From the NCBI GenBank assembly GCA_001510575.1, contig LNGK01000003.1:2991732-3055731 (forward strand): 64,000 nucleotides of DNA, given 5' to 3'. This DNA is from Knoxdaviesia capensis (taxonomy: Eukaryota > Ascomycota > Sordariomycetes > Microascales > Gondwanamycetaceae). The position numbers and the translations under genes were made by a program. Every line of letters begins with the position of its first letter. The first letter of the stretch is position 1. Positions 38,101-48,482 of this stretch are shown in pieces. The notes beneath the pieces are model-generated. The model had not been told where the DNA came from and made no database searches. It was given only the letters and a program-made list of their open reading frames with translations.

Positions 38101-39694
38101 GGATGATAGAGCGACGGCGCACTGGCATGTACAAAGAGAGATCAGAGTTTCGGCGGGTCAAAGAGTCAGCGGTTGACGGAGGCGCGGTCGGGTTAGAGCT
38201 CTTCCAGGTGTGGTGCTCTACCAAATTATCAAACGGCTGCTGGCGGTGGTGCTGGTTGCGGTTTAGTAGTAAAGACTGGTGATGAGAGAGCAGAGAGCGT
38301 CTTGGAGCTCCCTCTGACATGGCGGACTCAACGTCGTACGGTAGTGCAGGCGATTCGGTGAGACTGAGGAGGCGTTTGGCTTCATAAGAGGTCATATCAT
38401 AGTTTACCGAGGCTCGATTCACTCGTGTATCCCAACTATCGGTAGTGGCGCTAGCGTAGAACCGGGTGTATGACGAGGCGTTGAATATCAATAACGGATT
38501 GTCGGAGAGTTGTTGCTCGGAATCATGAGGCGGGTCAACGCTAGGAGTGGAGGGTGCGGTATGGGCCCGACTTGACGCAGGCAAGGAGTTGTGGCGAAGC
38601 CGCCCAGGTCGGGAGCGGCCACGAGCTGGGTCTTGGGGATGGTCTTGATCGTGGGGAGGGGCCAAGACTGAAGATGATGTAAAAGAAGATCGGAAAAGGC
38701 TGACGCGCTTCAGGCGGTCTTTTCGGGAGGGTTCAGATGAGCTGGGGTTTGCTGTTGAGGCCGGAACTGCAGGCGACGGAGACAAGGAAGAGAGAGAAAG
38801 GAAGCTGCGTGTTGACTTCAGGTGGGAGGATATGAAGTCGGCAGCCGAGGTTGAGGGAGCAGCGGTGACATGTAACGATGAAGAGTAGGACGTGGCGGAA
38901 GTTGAGGAAGAAGAAGCAGTTGAAGTCGAAGCAGCAGTAGAAGACGACGAAACAGAGGTGGAGGCCGAGACTCCAGTAGATCTCGCAGCGGAAGCTTTAG
39001 GAAGTGGTGTGGTAGCAGCAGGAGTAGTAGAAGCTGCAACAGGAGCAGTTGGCAAAGTGGAGGAGTAAGAAGCAGAATAAGACGAGGAAGCCAGGCCGAG
39101 AGATGATATTTGATGGGGGTCGTAGAAGTATTGGTTTTGGCTCGGCTGAGGAAAAGCGGGTTGTTGGGTGGGAGGAAACGTCGCTGTGCCAGGAACGGAA
39201 GCGGAAACAGGCGAGACAGGATTTACAACGGCGTAAGACGAGAGGTTCTGTTCGGGCCAAGGAGCTGAAGGAGCAGAAGAGGAGGAGGACGGCGGATTTA
39301 GGGGAAACGATCTGGACTCTCTGGCAGCTGACGGCGAGAGGAACCGGCTGCTGGCGGTCTTCGTAGAGGTGGCATTATGGACACGGGACATGCTGGAGAG
39401 CCTTTTTCGGCTGGAGATCGCAGGAGTCGAGGCATTGGGGGTGATTGTGGCAGTGGTGGTCAGAGGACGAGGAGGATCTGAGGGAGTTGGAGGAGCGGTA
39501 CCGGCTACAGCAGACGAGCCAGCACCAGGACCAGCACCAGAAGCGGTGTATGGAGTGTATTCAGGGCTCGCGGCCCACACATCTGAAGCCACATACGACG
39601 ATTGTTGATAGCCGGCCCGGGGTTTAGAAAGCTTCTGGGCTGTCCTTTTAGGCGCGGAAGGCGGAAGAGCCTCGATGGACTGAGCCGACCCCAT
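35129..39694 (-). CDS. Large Ser-rich protein with N-myristoylation motif, function unknown
   Basis: One uninterrupted coding exon of 1,521 residues. The N-terminus MGSAQSIEALPPSAPKR has Gly2 and Ser6, the classic context for co-translational N-myristoylation, so membrane anchoring is likely. KLSKPRAGY follows at about 20-28. Most of the chain is Ser/Thr/Pro/Ala-rich and probably disordered, with many basic-Ser patches that look like phosphorylation sites (RRRSI, RKRSG, RRNSM). The more ordered C-terminal part contains MKAEYESMRLQRAQSDFQRRNSM and a Tyr/Gly/Pro-rich end (YFQQRYLYGG, YPPYVPRSGHYRKS, NSPAYRHVPIWG). I recognise no enzyme domain. The ATG is preceded by CACAG-CTCTAA, meaning a leader intron ends six bases upstream and an upstream ORF stops right at the ATG. 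A cortical or scaffold role is inference. Confidence 0.85.
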   Translation of the reverse strand: MGSAQSIEALPPSAPKRTAQKLSKPRAGYQQSSYVASDVWAASPEYTPYTASGAGPGAGSSAVAGTAPPTPSDPPRPLTTTATITPNASTPAISSRKRLSSMSRVHNATSTKTASSRFLSPSAARESRSFPLNPPSSSSSAPSAPWPEQNLSSYAVVNPVSPVSASVPGTATFPPTQQPAFPQPSQNQYFYDPHQISSLGLASSSYSASYSSTLPTAPVAASTTPAATTPLPKASAARSTGVSASTSVSSSSTAASTSTASSSSTSATSYSSSLHVTAAPSTSAADFISSHLKSTRSFLSLSSLSPSPAVPASTANPSSSEPSRKDRLKRVSLFRSSFTSSSVLAPPHDQDHPQDPARGRSRPGRLRHNSLPASSRAHTAPSTPSVDPPHDSEQQLSDNPLLIFNASSYTRFYASATTDSWDTRVNRASVNYDMTSYEAKRLLSLTESPALPYDVESAMSEGAPRRSLLSHHQSLLLNRNQHHRQQPFDNLVEHHTWKSSNPTAPPSTADSLTRRNSDLSLYMPVRRRSIIQTPGLATRAEDLPAQLPPSVVLYAAEPDSIDIRRSGSTVSRPRSSSSDSSSDFPSLRLPSSRRQADGEALERAVTPSDSIYKQIGVMKFGSLRITNGAPESSPHSVRRRPLPDGVDGGLSTFNVQSTITTTSKSDAVPEPRKRSGARSPSRLKVSTVHRSVSSRLNGDDNTVLTPITSTFMKLDGSDRLLPATGAALDRPGSFMDDFLQFTSTIYKKAQASPELKTTSKATAEADDLFDDAATIATTTHVSQDASDLLVSVTRASTSSAIATTIAPRSDDSISRHASASPFSGYETNKERPLTLEMSMSWRSSRTASRTESNFVSTPTSESSQSNTNLAKADSGYGPSLRSSRSSRVPISAAVLDKELPPPPPPAMQKQARQAKSPKLPLTLPKLEQTASYLGDFRLPSPTFVSFADEIQIPLMPSMTSPLPPAGADSSAKSSSTTATATVGSTTPLVAASTTSSGSHISHMAGSQKSQAQASTRKLPTPLLPSRHVRDGGPRSAGSLQLSPSHSGSSKRAGKTDAKKKQQKPKSRNSAQGAGQIRVSHSDNSMSYAMASGAIQSLHGPANVPAHPHSLPNLRDSMISDTSSRVTSSAVDTTGSHGDSEGRAQSPPPKPRRRRSIQAMSQAVAHAAVHAAASVLPARMLSLRKSHRHNQPREALEDSDDEEMANSASNSASASVADFGSVHRGSGTSAAAGPSAFDQALAAMATERDDYMNRPRGRQMTRRADSHGSGSRTPSVSSLKSSVSATSNGMVGLRVPQPLRPRSSRTDPMVSRSNSLSMSGDVSSLQRSLSTRDVYYHVTNGVDDGAMKAEYESMRLQRAQSDFQRRNSMRSQYGDRDEDFGDDSDYLRHRVVPPPRPSSTTPYSQPPSSYGNQRPPLSLRNRRSYDGGLRAYGPVQQNGTGGYQRQSPDPWTSSHYQYFQQRYLYGGLEGQVQYPPYVPRSGHYRKSSFGGAGPAGGTGGPAPYRILHSYNSPAYRHVPIWG

Positions 39695-40022
39695 TTAGAG
39701 CTGTGGAAATGACATGTTAGCTAAGAATATAATACTGATGACACTTAAATAATATATTTGCGTTGAACACCGCTGTCAAGCAGAAACACGTCGGGGCAAA
39801 CGGACGCAGCATTGAAGACTTCGCCCAGGGAAAAGAAAGAGAAACCAGTGGCACGCAACAGCAGGCATTGTGGTTGATTGACCGGATAGAGCGAGGGTTA
39901 AGCGGGAGGGAAGTTGAAACATCCATGCCGCAAGAGGATTTCTGGTTGGGGAATTTTGGCCGTTTCCCCGCCGCTCCGTACGTGAGAGTCTTGTCAACAG
40001 ACCAACTTACTTCTATTACCAT
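39695..40022 (-). promoter_or_regulatory. Splice-generated five-codon uORF ending on the main ATG
   Basis: An ATG at 40022-40020 reads M-V-I-E, meets the intron donor, and after splicing continues CTC-TAA. The TAA directly touches the main ATG (TAAATGGGG). Without splicing the same ATG opens a ~100-codon frame. It could regulate translation by termination and reinitiation. Confidence 0.5.
39701..40010 (-). other. 5'UTR intron of the Ser-rich gene
   Basis: Donor GTAAGT at 40010-40005 (context GAA/GTAAGT) and acceptor TTTCCACAG ending at 39701 define a 310-bp leader intron that ends six bases before the main ATG. Confidence 0.65.
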
Positions 40023-40340
40023 GCTCGGCTTTGGGAGTGGAAGAACAACTGGAGTTGGGGACTTCTAAAGACCAAAGGAGAGGATATAAAGAGATGACTG
40101 ATCTATCCGGTGTATTCGGCGATAGAACAGCGCAAAAGTCTCTTCAGCTGGTGGTTGAGCTCCAAAAGAGAAGTCAAACGGTGGAAAAGAAGGGGGTGGC
40201 CGGGAAGGAGTCGTCGATGTATGGTCGGAAGATCATATAGTGTAAGAGGTTCGATCGTAGTCAGAGATTGAATAGAAGAGCGCGGACTTTGGAACCGGCT
40301 TGCTGGATAAAAGCAGAGAGCGATTTTTCAATGGAGAAAA

Positions 40341-40360
40341 AAGAGAGAGAGAGAGAGAGA
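40341..40360. repeat. (GA)n microsatellite
   Basis: GA run upstream of the minus-strand Ser-rich gene (CT on its coding strand). Confidence 0.85.
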
Positions 40361-43300
40361 CGGGGAGCAAGAAAAACCGAGAACCGAAACGACGACAGAA
40401 TATGGATAAAGTGAGGGAGAAAGCGAGAATAGAAGACCAGGTCGATCGGGGTTCTGGAAGAACAAAGAATAGCGGGTTGTCGCGGGAGAAGGTGAAGGAT
40501 CGTGGAGAGACTGAAAGTCCGGAGACAAGCGAAAAGCCCGACGAGGAGCCGGAGCCGGAAGCGGGAGGAAGGAGTGGATTTGATCTGTTATCACACACAA
40601 ATAGAGGAGACGCTTCAAAAGAGAAGACCGGAGAGGTTGTGTGAAGGAGAGGACAAAAGAAGAAGGAAAAAGAAAGAGGAGAGAAAATCAGGAGGGGATA
40701 GAAAAGAGAAGATGGTTTAGATCGTGACTAGGAAGACTTGAGAGGAAGAGAGGAGAGGAGAGAGCAGATAGAAGAAGCAGGCACAGGCAGCTTCCCACGT
40801 CCAGCGCTCCTTCCCACTTACACAGAGTCGCTTTCTCTCACTGATTCCGGTGTGTTACCACTGGTTTAGGAAAGACCTGACAAGGTCCAGGGGGGATTGA
40901 TGGATGGGCAGGTACAACCAACGGATAAGAAAGAGCAAGGCACAAGGCCCGGACAGGAAACAGCGATGGGGGAACCGAACGGACAAGGCTCCTTCCCAGG
41001 ATGTGTCTGCAGTAGAATGCCTGTACAGTCAGCTCTTTAAGTGTTGGAAACACAATGTGGGAAGGAGGGCCAGTGTGATTGAGCGGCAGGAGCAGGGGAC
41101 GGCTCCAGTACATATACTGTACAGAACATACAGTCAGGTATAGTTCATGTCCTTGGTATCTCTCACGATGATATCTTGAACTCATGTTAGGGACGGCGAG
41201 AAGCTACGAGTACGTGGCCCAGCTGCAACGAGAACAGCCTCGTCCAGCACGTACATTTCAGATACACATGCACACAAACGAATGCAGCTGGACCGACAGA
41301 AAAGGGGGGGTGTGGAAAGAAAAACAAAAAAGGGACTGATCGCCAGGCAGTCAGACACCAACAGGGCGAATGGCGGCCAAAGAAAGGCTGGTCCAGAGTG
41401 GCAGGACGAAGCATCCCGAAAAGAGAGAGCGTGCATAACAACACAGGACAAGCGAGAGTGTGTTTTATGCCAGTAGTGTATGCAGGCAGAAGGAGGATTA
41501 CTGAAGCTGCATCGAGCTGTATGCACGCATCGGCGCGTGGGAGCGACGCGAAGGACCATCAGGGGCGAATCTACTGGCTGTCCTTTTTTTTATCTTTTTC
41601 TTTTCTTGAGGAAGAGATTCGGTCCAAGACATGCAGTTGGCAAACATAGCTTCACTGTTTTCGGGTTAAGGCCTCGTCAAGATGACGAGAATGTGGTGGA
41701 AAGGGGCGCCTTCACGAGTACCAAGTAGCTACAACAGCCAGACATTCGGTACCTTGGCGCACATCTACAAAACGTACAGCCACCCCCCGCCGGGGCGGGC
41801 CATAGTCAACCCACACTTCTTAGCCCCCGACCACTCATTAATTTTGATTATTTTCTTTCTATCGGGTTGTCGTGTTGTGACCCAGAAATGAGGACAGCGA
41901 GAGTCAAGAAAGCAAGAGACGCACCCCCAGCCTTGGCTCCCAAGGTAATACTCAGGTACCGAAATATACCGACCGCCCATCCCAGGGCCTGTTAGAGAGG
42001 GGGGAGTCGTTCGTCTGGAGGTCGTGTAATACGTGTATCTTCTTCCGTGGTTTCCGGGTACAACGCTGCGCGTGAGACGGCGATGGAATCTTAGAGTGAC
42101 TCTGGTGGCTTTTGTGTACTGTACACTACGTACGGGTCTAGATATTTCTGTACGAGTATTATACACATATAAAGCAGGCAAATACAGTACTTGCAGTGTG
42201 CAAGTAACTTTGATTCCCTCATTTCCCCCAACCTTCCCAGCTATATCGAGGTTAGGCGATAACGCGGATTGGCGATTTAAGCTTTTCGTCTTTGAACGAT
42301 GGTGCCAAATCAATATAGGTGGCCGGAGTATGGTAACATCGGTCGACGGCTAATACAGAGAGGGCTGGGGCTGTCTTTTGTACTTGTGCTGCTCTTTTCT
42401 CCTTCGCCCAGGGCAGCTCGATCCAATGCCACCTCACCTCCCACTTGCTGAGGGATCCGCGGGAATCAAACGGATGCGGCTGGGGAATAGTTTAATGGAG
42501 CCTGTAGCCATGAATGAATGGGGCTCTCAGCGCACCCAGTGCGTCTGCTAGTAATATGTTTGGGTTCAGCAGCTTAATACCGCCGTGATATAGTAACGCT
42601 GTCAACGAACGGAGGTGGTCCCGCCCCACGCAAGGCAAAACCCCTCCCAGCCATCCAGATAAGCCAGTAAGACGACCACGGCGACACACAGCTCGCCCGA
42701 AGGAGTCCAGTAAGCAGCCCGTTGATTACTTGTTGGCCGGTTCTGTGCGAAAGGAACAGACCCGAGAGCGCCGGAACACCAGACTGTCATGACGACACAG
42801 ACAGAAGCTTGGTCTTTGTCTCCCCCCTGGCCCGGCTGCGGTTTTCCATGTCCCTTGCTTGACGGTCCAGCATTCCTCACCGTTGCTTGCAGCTGTGTCA
42901 GAGTCCAGGCAGGTGATGGTGATGTCTAACGGCGGGGCCAGATGCGGTGACTTACTTCCCACACAGCTCAACGCACACACCCAGCAGCATCTTGAAGCCC
43001 GTTCGCCATCGTCACCGCCCTTCGAAATCGCTTCTTCGGCTGTTCTGGCCTACTCACTAGCAGGACGCCTGGTGTCCGTCTTCTGACACTGGCCTAAATT
43101 CTTCGCTTCCAACCCACAGGCACGGGGGACGAGAGAGAAAAGACACACCCAGCCTGACGATGAAACGTCGATAAACATACTACCACTAGTAGAATCAACA
43201 GACCTGTTCCTTCATTAGCGCTCTTCAAAGAGGAAGCCGGGTGAGTTGGGGGCCCAGCTTAGTTCTAACATTGACAAGAAAAAACAAATTTTACGTGAGC

Positions 43301-43547
43301 TGTGTGCCCTGACTAGAAAGAGAAAGACGTGCAAAAAAAAAAAAAAAACCCCGTGCCAGTGTTGGGGTCCATCGGGGACCAAGGACCAAGTGGGGATATC
43401 TCCCAGGTCTGGGCTTGTTGGGCCTTAGGACTGGCTCTTGGTTGGTGTCTGGAGTGTTGGCGATGAGACCTGCTAAGCTGTCTGCTGCAAGTGGCCGTCC
43501 CCGGCGGTTGCTGTCCGTACTGGTGCAACAAGTGGAACTTGTACATG

Positions 43548-43567
43548 TACAGTACAGTACTGTACTG
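43548..43567. repeat. 18-bp perfect palindrome of TACAG units
   Basis: CAGTACAGTACTGTACTG at 43550-43567 equals its own reverse complement. It is the longest copy of a palindromic motif seen at eight other loci in the window. Confidence 0.9.
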
Positions 43568-45312
43568 GAGATACAGCAAACGGGCAGATGGACAAGAGAC
43601 ACACCTCCCAATCACGTTATCTGGTCCCCTCGCGCAGCCAACGCTTGGTCTCACGCGGGGCCACGGAATCCGGCAGTCCGGAAGCCAAACAGTCTTAGTC
43701 TCTTCCCTCCAAGGCCGGCGACACACAGAGCCCGGTCCAACACACCTTCACCCCCAAATTTCAGGGCCCGGCGTCCAGGGATGATGGCAGTGATTATTTC
43801 TTTCTGTCTCTGCGCTGTTTTCTTTCTCGGTGTGCCCGTTCTCCCAGTCCCTCTCCCGCCTGTACAAAACGCGAGATTCCATTCTGCGACGCCTGTCTTA
43901 CAGCTGGGACGTCCTGACTTGCGTGCAAACTCGCAGGTATCGTGATGATTGGCAGCGATGCACTTCCTCGGGATAATTCCCTCTTCATTAACGTGCTCAT
44001 GCATGTAATACCAGCAAGCACATATTAAACTCTACACAATCTAACATTCTCTCTTTTTACGAGGTTCAGCTCATACCGTCCCCAAATTTGCATGTTGTCC
44101 CTTTCTCTGCTCACTTTTCGCTCAGCCCAAGTTCAGCTCGGCGGGGACCACAGGGGTACATGCACAGAATTCTTATAATGGGGAGGCCACAGCCAAAATG
44201 AGAGAGACCCAGAGATATTTAGAGGACAGTCCCATGCTGAGACGAGGGAACTACTGAGTATAGGCTGCTCGCGATTTGAAATCGCGGAGCCCGTATCCTC
44301 TTCCGTCGGTCCACAGACAGAGAAGCTCGGCGGGAGAGCAAAGGCTGAAGTCTCAGGGACACATAGCCTATCGTCCGGCCGTGAGCGGATACACAAGCGA
44401 GCGTTTGAAGGGTGGTGGTGTTTTACCTTCAGTTGGCTCACTCCCTATAGGTTTGGCGTTCCCAGTTCTTGCGGGACGCACGCAGGCGGTCTTTGGGGGG
44501 CCACGCACTTCAAGCCTGGGTGTTTGTCTGTGTCTCTCTCCAGCTGTACTACCGCATCTGGTCGAGGCTTGTGTCTCACCGTCACTCCAACTTGTCTTCT
44601 TTTGTTGCTCTGTGATACACATTCCTCTTCACCGAATCGAGTCTCACAGAGGTCTGAATAGCCGCTTTGATTTTTTGGGGGGGTTTTTTTCCCCCTTCGC
44701 AGCAGTGGTGGGCCGACGGGACAGTCAGTTGCGAAATTTCACCGATACGATTGCCCTCACACTCCTTCAAATCTTGCGGCTCCCGGAGGTGATCTCTCCA
44801 GCATGGACTAGACCTAACTGGGTAATACACTAATGGGAGCAGAGAGACGCTCCGGACATACCCCTGCTGGGTGCAAATGGGTGATCATCGCCATTCACTC
44901 ACATAACGGCTTCAAGTATCACGAGACTCACATACCCATCGAGAAGTATCTACAGTACAGTACACAGAAGGTACTCTCTCGCGTCCAGCCCTGATGAGAT
45001 ATTGGGACAACCCTCTGCTCCAGCAAGGGACTTTTGGCCTTTGTTTCCCCCTTTCCTGTCGTCATTCGGTGGTCATGATCCACCTCGCCGATGCTCTTCT
45101 TCCCCCCCTGATGGCCGCCTTGTTTGGCCCGTGGCCTTGGGGCCGCCCCCCGTCTCAGCTGCAAGCACGCTGCATTATCTCACCCACGCACAGTATTTCT
45201 CTGGTTGCGAATTGTGAGCTTGTCGGGCTTTGCCGCTGACTGCAAAACTGTGTCTCCAACATCACCAACAGCTGACCGAAGCAATCGAGCAAGGCCAGCT
45301 GTTTTTTGCCCT

Positions 45313-45325
45313 AGGGTTAGGGTTT
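45313..45325 (+). repeat. Interstitial telomere-like tract
   Basis: TAGGGTTAGGGTT is about two copies of the TTAGGG fungal telomere unit inside intergenic DNA. Confidence 0.6.
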
Positions 45326-47183
45326 GTGTGCATAAGATTCCCCATGTTTCTTAACGTTGAGAACTGCTACAGAACGTCGATCCCCCCTCTCCAAATATCA
45401 TCTCTGCCCCAGCCCTGCGTTTGCAGTGGCCATTATATCCTGCGAATCGACTGCTATCTCCATGGGACACGTCAATATACAGTGCTCATACTGAAATATA
45501 AGATTATGGGATCCGTTGATGCTTCAATCACGCCCGTACTGGGCCACTGCCGAGCTGTATGCAATCACGGCATAGTCAAAGACGTTATCAATACATATAC
45601 GCCACCCTCTCCCCGACTCTCTCCTTATCTGCCTTGCCCCCGCTTTCGCACGGACTTGCTCGGTACTCCCGACGGGCTTTTTCTTCCGCTCGCAACAGCT
45701 TCAGCGGAGAAAGAGTGCCACCGTAGCATCGCTTGATAGCTTTCAGCGAACGAAGAAGACAAATGCAGATCTCTATTACTCCCTGCGCGGGATTTGCAGC
45801 CAACCAAACACGAACAGGGCCTTTGTGTACAGTTTCTCTGTTACTCACAGAAAGGGGCCGAGAGAACAGACGTGCGGCAAAACCATGGTTGTCTTGCCAG
45901 GTCGTGTTGGCAGCCATGGCTGGCCGTGTTTCTTGTTCTTCCCGTGCGTGCTGTCGCCCAACCATCCAGTTAATACGGCGGTTTGATGGGGCCACCAAAC
46001 TTAGAACAGACACTCCAAGATGCACGCACGGCAGATTCAGAGGTGCCGGTGTTTTGCGGGCCTTCTGGATTGATTGACCAACCGAGCGCATCCGCAGTTT
46101 CGAACTGCACGATCTTCTCTGCAGCGGACGTCGCAGTGATGTTCACCTTGTGGTTTCTCATTGGGCTTTGGGTCTCTGCAGGTGCATGCTGGTTTTCTCT
46201 GACCGTCTTTCTGCGTGTATGCAGTGCTGCTCGCCTAAATCACGATGCCGGTCTGGACCCATCTCAAGCTCCGTTCTGGCGCTGAGCCGTGCTTCTGTAT
46301 CATCTGTGTCCAGCGGGTTCCAAGTGCAAACAGGCAGATATCACACCTCACTCCGCTTGGAGCCAACTGCTGTTGCTGTCTCATTCCGTGCCTGGGGTTG
46401 CTTTCGCCGTCTTGGTGTGGACAAACCAGCAACAGAAAGCAACAAGAGTTAAACCAGCCTCCCCATCCACCTCTTTCTCTCTCCCTCCCTAAGAGACTGT
46501 GATGCTTATCGCTCGGGTCGGACGGAACATTATTCCTGGCCACACAGACCCCGAGAACAGACGTACTGCCTATGCCTCGTTCGTGCTTAGCCTTCTCCCT
46601 GCGTGCGTGCATGTCAACCGAGCTGATCGACGATGCATGTGTTGGCTAACTGACGCGGCATAACAAACAAGCACGGTGGTTTCTTGGGTTTCTAGGTAAG
46701 CCAGTCATGTACAGGTAGGTCAGTGGATGTTTTGTCGACACCAAGGATGACAACCCCAACCTCTGACCCTAAAAAAACATCTATTAATGCAGGAGTATGT
46801 ACCTCAGTAAGTACTTCCCCCCTCACACGTACACTCGTTCTCTCTTATACAACCACTAGTAAGGGAAGCAGTCCTGAAAGGGCATGAACCTATGGTGCCT
46901 GGGCCACTCTGGTCTTCTTCTGCTCGTATATCCCACTCTGCATGTGCACATTCTGAATCTTCTGATACTGCTGACCCCTCCCTATTCCAGACGCCACTCT
47001 TTCCACATACACATGAATACAGAGTCTAGACCGCCACAGACACCTTTGACACAGCGGTGTGGACCGAAAACAAGGGACCCTATCTGCATATATGTCTCTC
47101 CTATCTCTCACGGCTGTAAATACCTCTTGGGGAGACATGTACTTGGGTGGAGAGGCTGGTGGCTGGAGGGAGGGGCAAATTCA

Positions 47184-47215
47184 AGAGAGAGAGGGAGAGA
47201 GAGAGAGGGGGGGGG
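47184..47215. repeat. GA/poly-G purine tract
   Basis: Interrupted GA microsatellite ending in a run of G. Confidence 0.85.
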
Positions 47216-47338
47216 ATTGGTGTCGATGTCCGGAACTATCAGCTTTGTGGAACCACACGCGTTTGTCCCTTTGATCCTCCGGACAATCAGGGTCCGGACT
47301 GGTGAATCAAAGAGGGAAATCTGTGCATTGTATCTGGG

Positions 47339-47359
47339 CTGCTGCTGCTGCTGCTGCTG
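47339..47359. repeat. (CTG)7 trinucleotide repeat
   Basis: CTG run in non-coding sequence. No surrounding coding frame is supported. Confidence 0.85.
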
Positions 47360-48482
47360 ACGACCCAAGCTTGGCCGTACACGCGGCCTCTGGGAGATGA
47401 AGTTCGATATATGCGCAGAGATACACGGCGGGTGGAACAGCTGTACCACCGTACGTAGAGACCCTGACTTCATAGAAACTCAGATACGTGCGTACGCCGA
47501 ACACAGAAACCGCTCCATCATCGTGGGAATTTGCAGGAGTTCACGGCTGTGTTCCTCGGAGCCCGCACCGAGGGGCGGCGCTGGAGGACTTGTCCTCGCA
47601 AGCCACGATGCTGGGCCAGCCTGGAACACCGCTCTACCTCCAAACAAACGCCACGTCCCGCGAACACCGCGGGAAGGGCGGGACTCAGGTAAAAAAAAGA
47701 AAAGCAACAAAGAGGAAATGAAGTCCTCGGGAGAAAGCACCACACTAGTGGCGTATTGGCGTTCTTATATATCCTGCTTTTCTGAGCGCGCTGTGGTCCC
47801 TTCTCCCCCCATCAGCCCACCTCCGCGTTGTCCTACGATGTGGTTCGTACGTTTTGGCGACGCCGATCTGGGATGCTGGAGTGTGCTACGCTCTTACGCA
47901 CTATACTCAGCTGGACACAAACCACAGCTCGTTGACAGTTTGCGTTATCGCCGATGCCGTGCAACTACACCTCAGCATTCCTGAGTGGCAGAGGGTAGGT
48001 GGGCTGCGGAGAGACCGCCCGCGTGTTGTGTATATGTGGCGTGCTGCGGTCCTTCGAGCACTAGTGTCTGTGGTGCCTTTGCAGACGGGAATTTCCTAGT
48101 CTCGCAGTTGCGACGATGGTGTTTTCTGGTGTTCTGTGATCGAGCTGTTCATGCCATCAGCCGAGCTGCGCCGGGTCTCTGAGCTCTGAGTGCCGGTAGT
48201 GTGTCCGTTACACGGAGGGCCGTCCGCATGGAGGAGCTAGGTTCACGAGGAGGGAAAGAATTGGCCGTCATTCACCCGATGGAAAACACTCATGATCAAT
48301 CGTTACACCTCAACAAGTTCATTATCACTCTGGCAGTTCCGTTGACCCAACATCATTGTCCTTCACGCTATCGTAGATATGTATCCAAACACTGAAACCC
48401 CCAAACGAGTGACTTGAGACCCTGTATAGGGAGACACGCCAGAGCCACCCAGTACCCTCAACATAACAGTCCGGCTATTGGT

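Larger units (their letters stand above)
40023..48482. other. 8.4-kb gene desert
   Basis: No supported gene. The first 750 bases are GA-rich on the plus strand (CT-rich on the Ser-rich gene's strand) and are the likely promoter. Elsewhere I see TACAGTAC/GTACTGTA motifs at 42116, 42183, 43548-43567 and 44951-44963, a poly-A run (about 43334-43349), a telomere-like TAGGGTTAGGGTT tract (about 45313-45325), (CTG)7 (47339-47359) and GA/G tracts. ORFs up to 195 codons lack motifs, splice logic or consistent composition. Confidence 0.5.

Noticed and set aside
45230..45736. 168-codon plus-strand ORF in the gene desert
   Set aside because: No motif, no signal peptide, mixed composition, and no support for exons around it; length is compatible with chance.
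47397..47984. 195-codon plus-strand ORF in the gene desert
   Set aside because: Same reasoning: no domain, irregular composition and no flanking gene structure.
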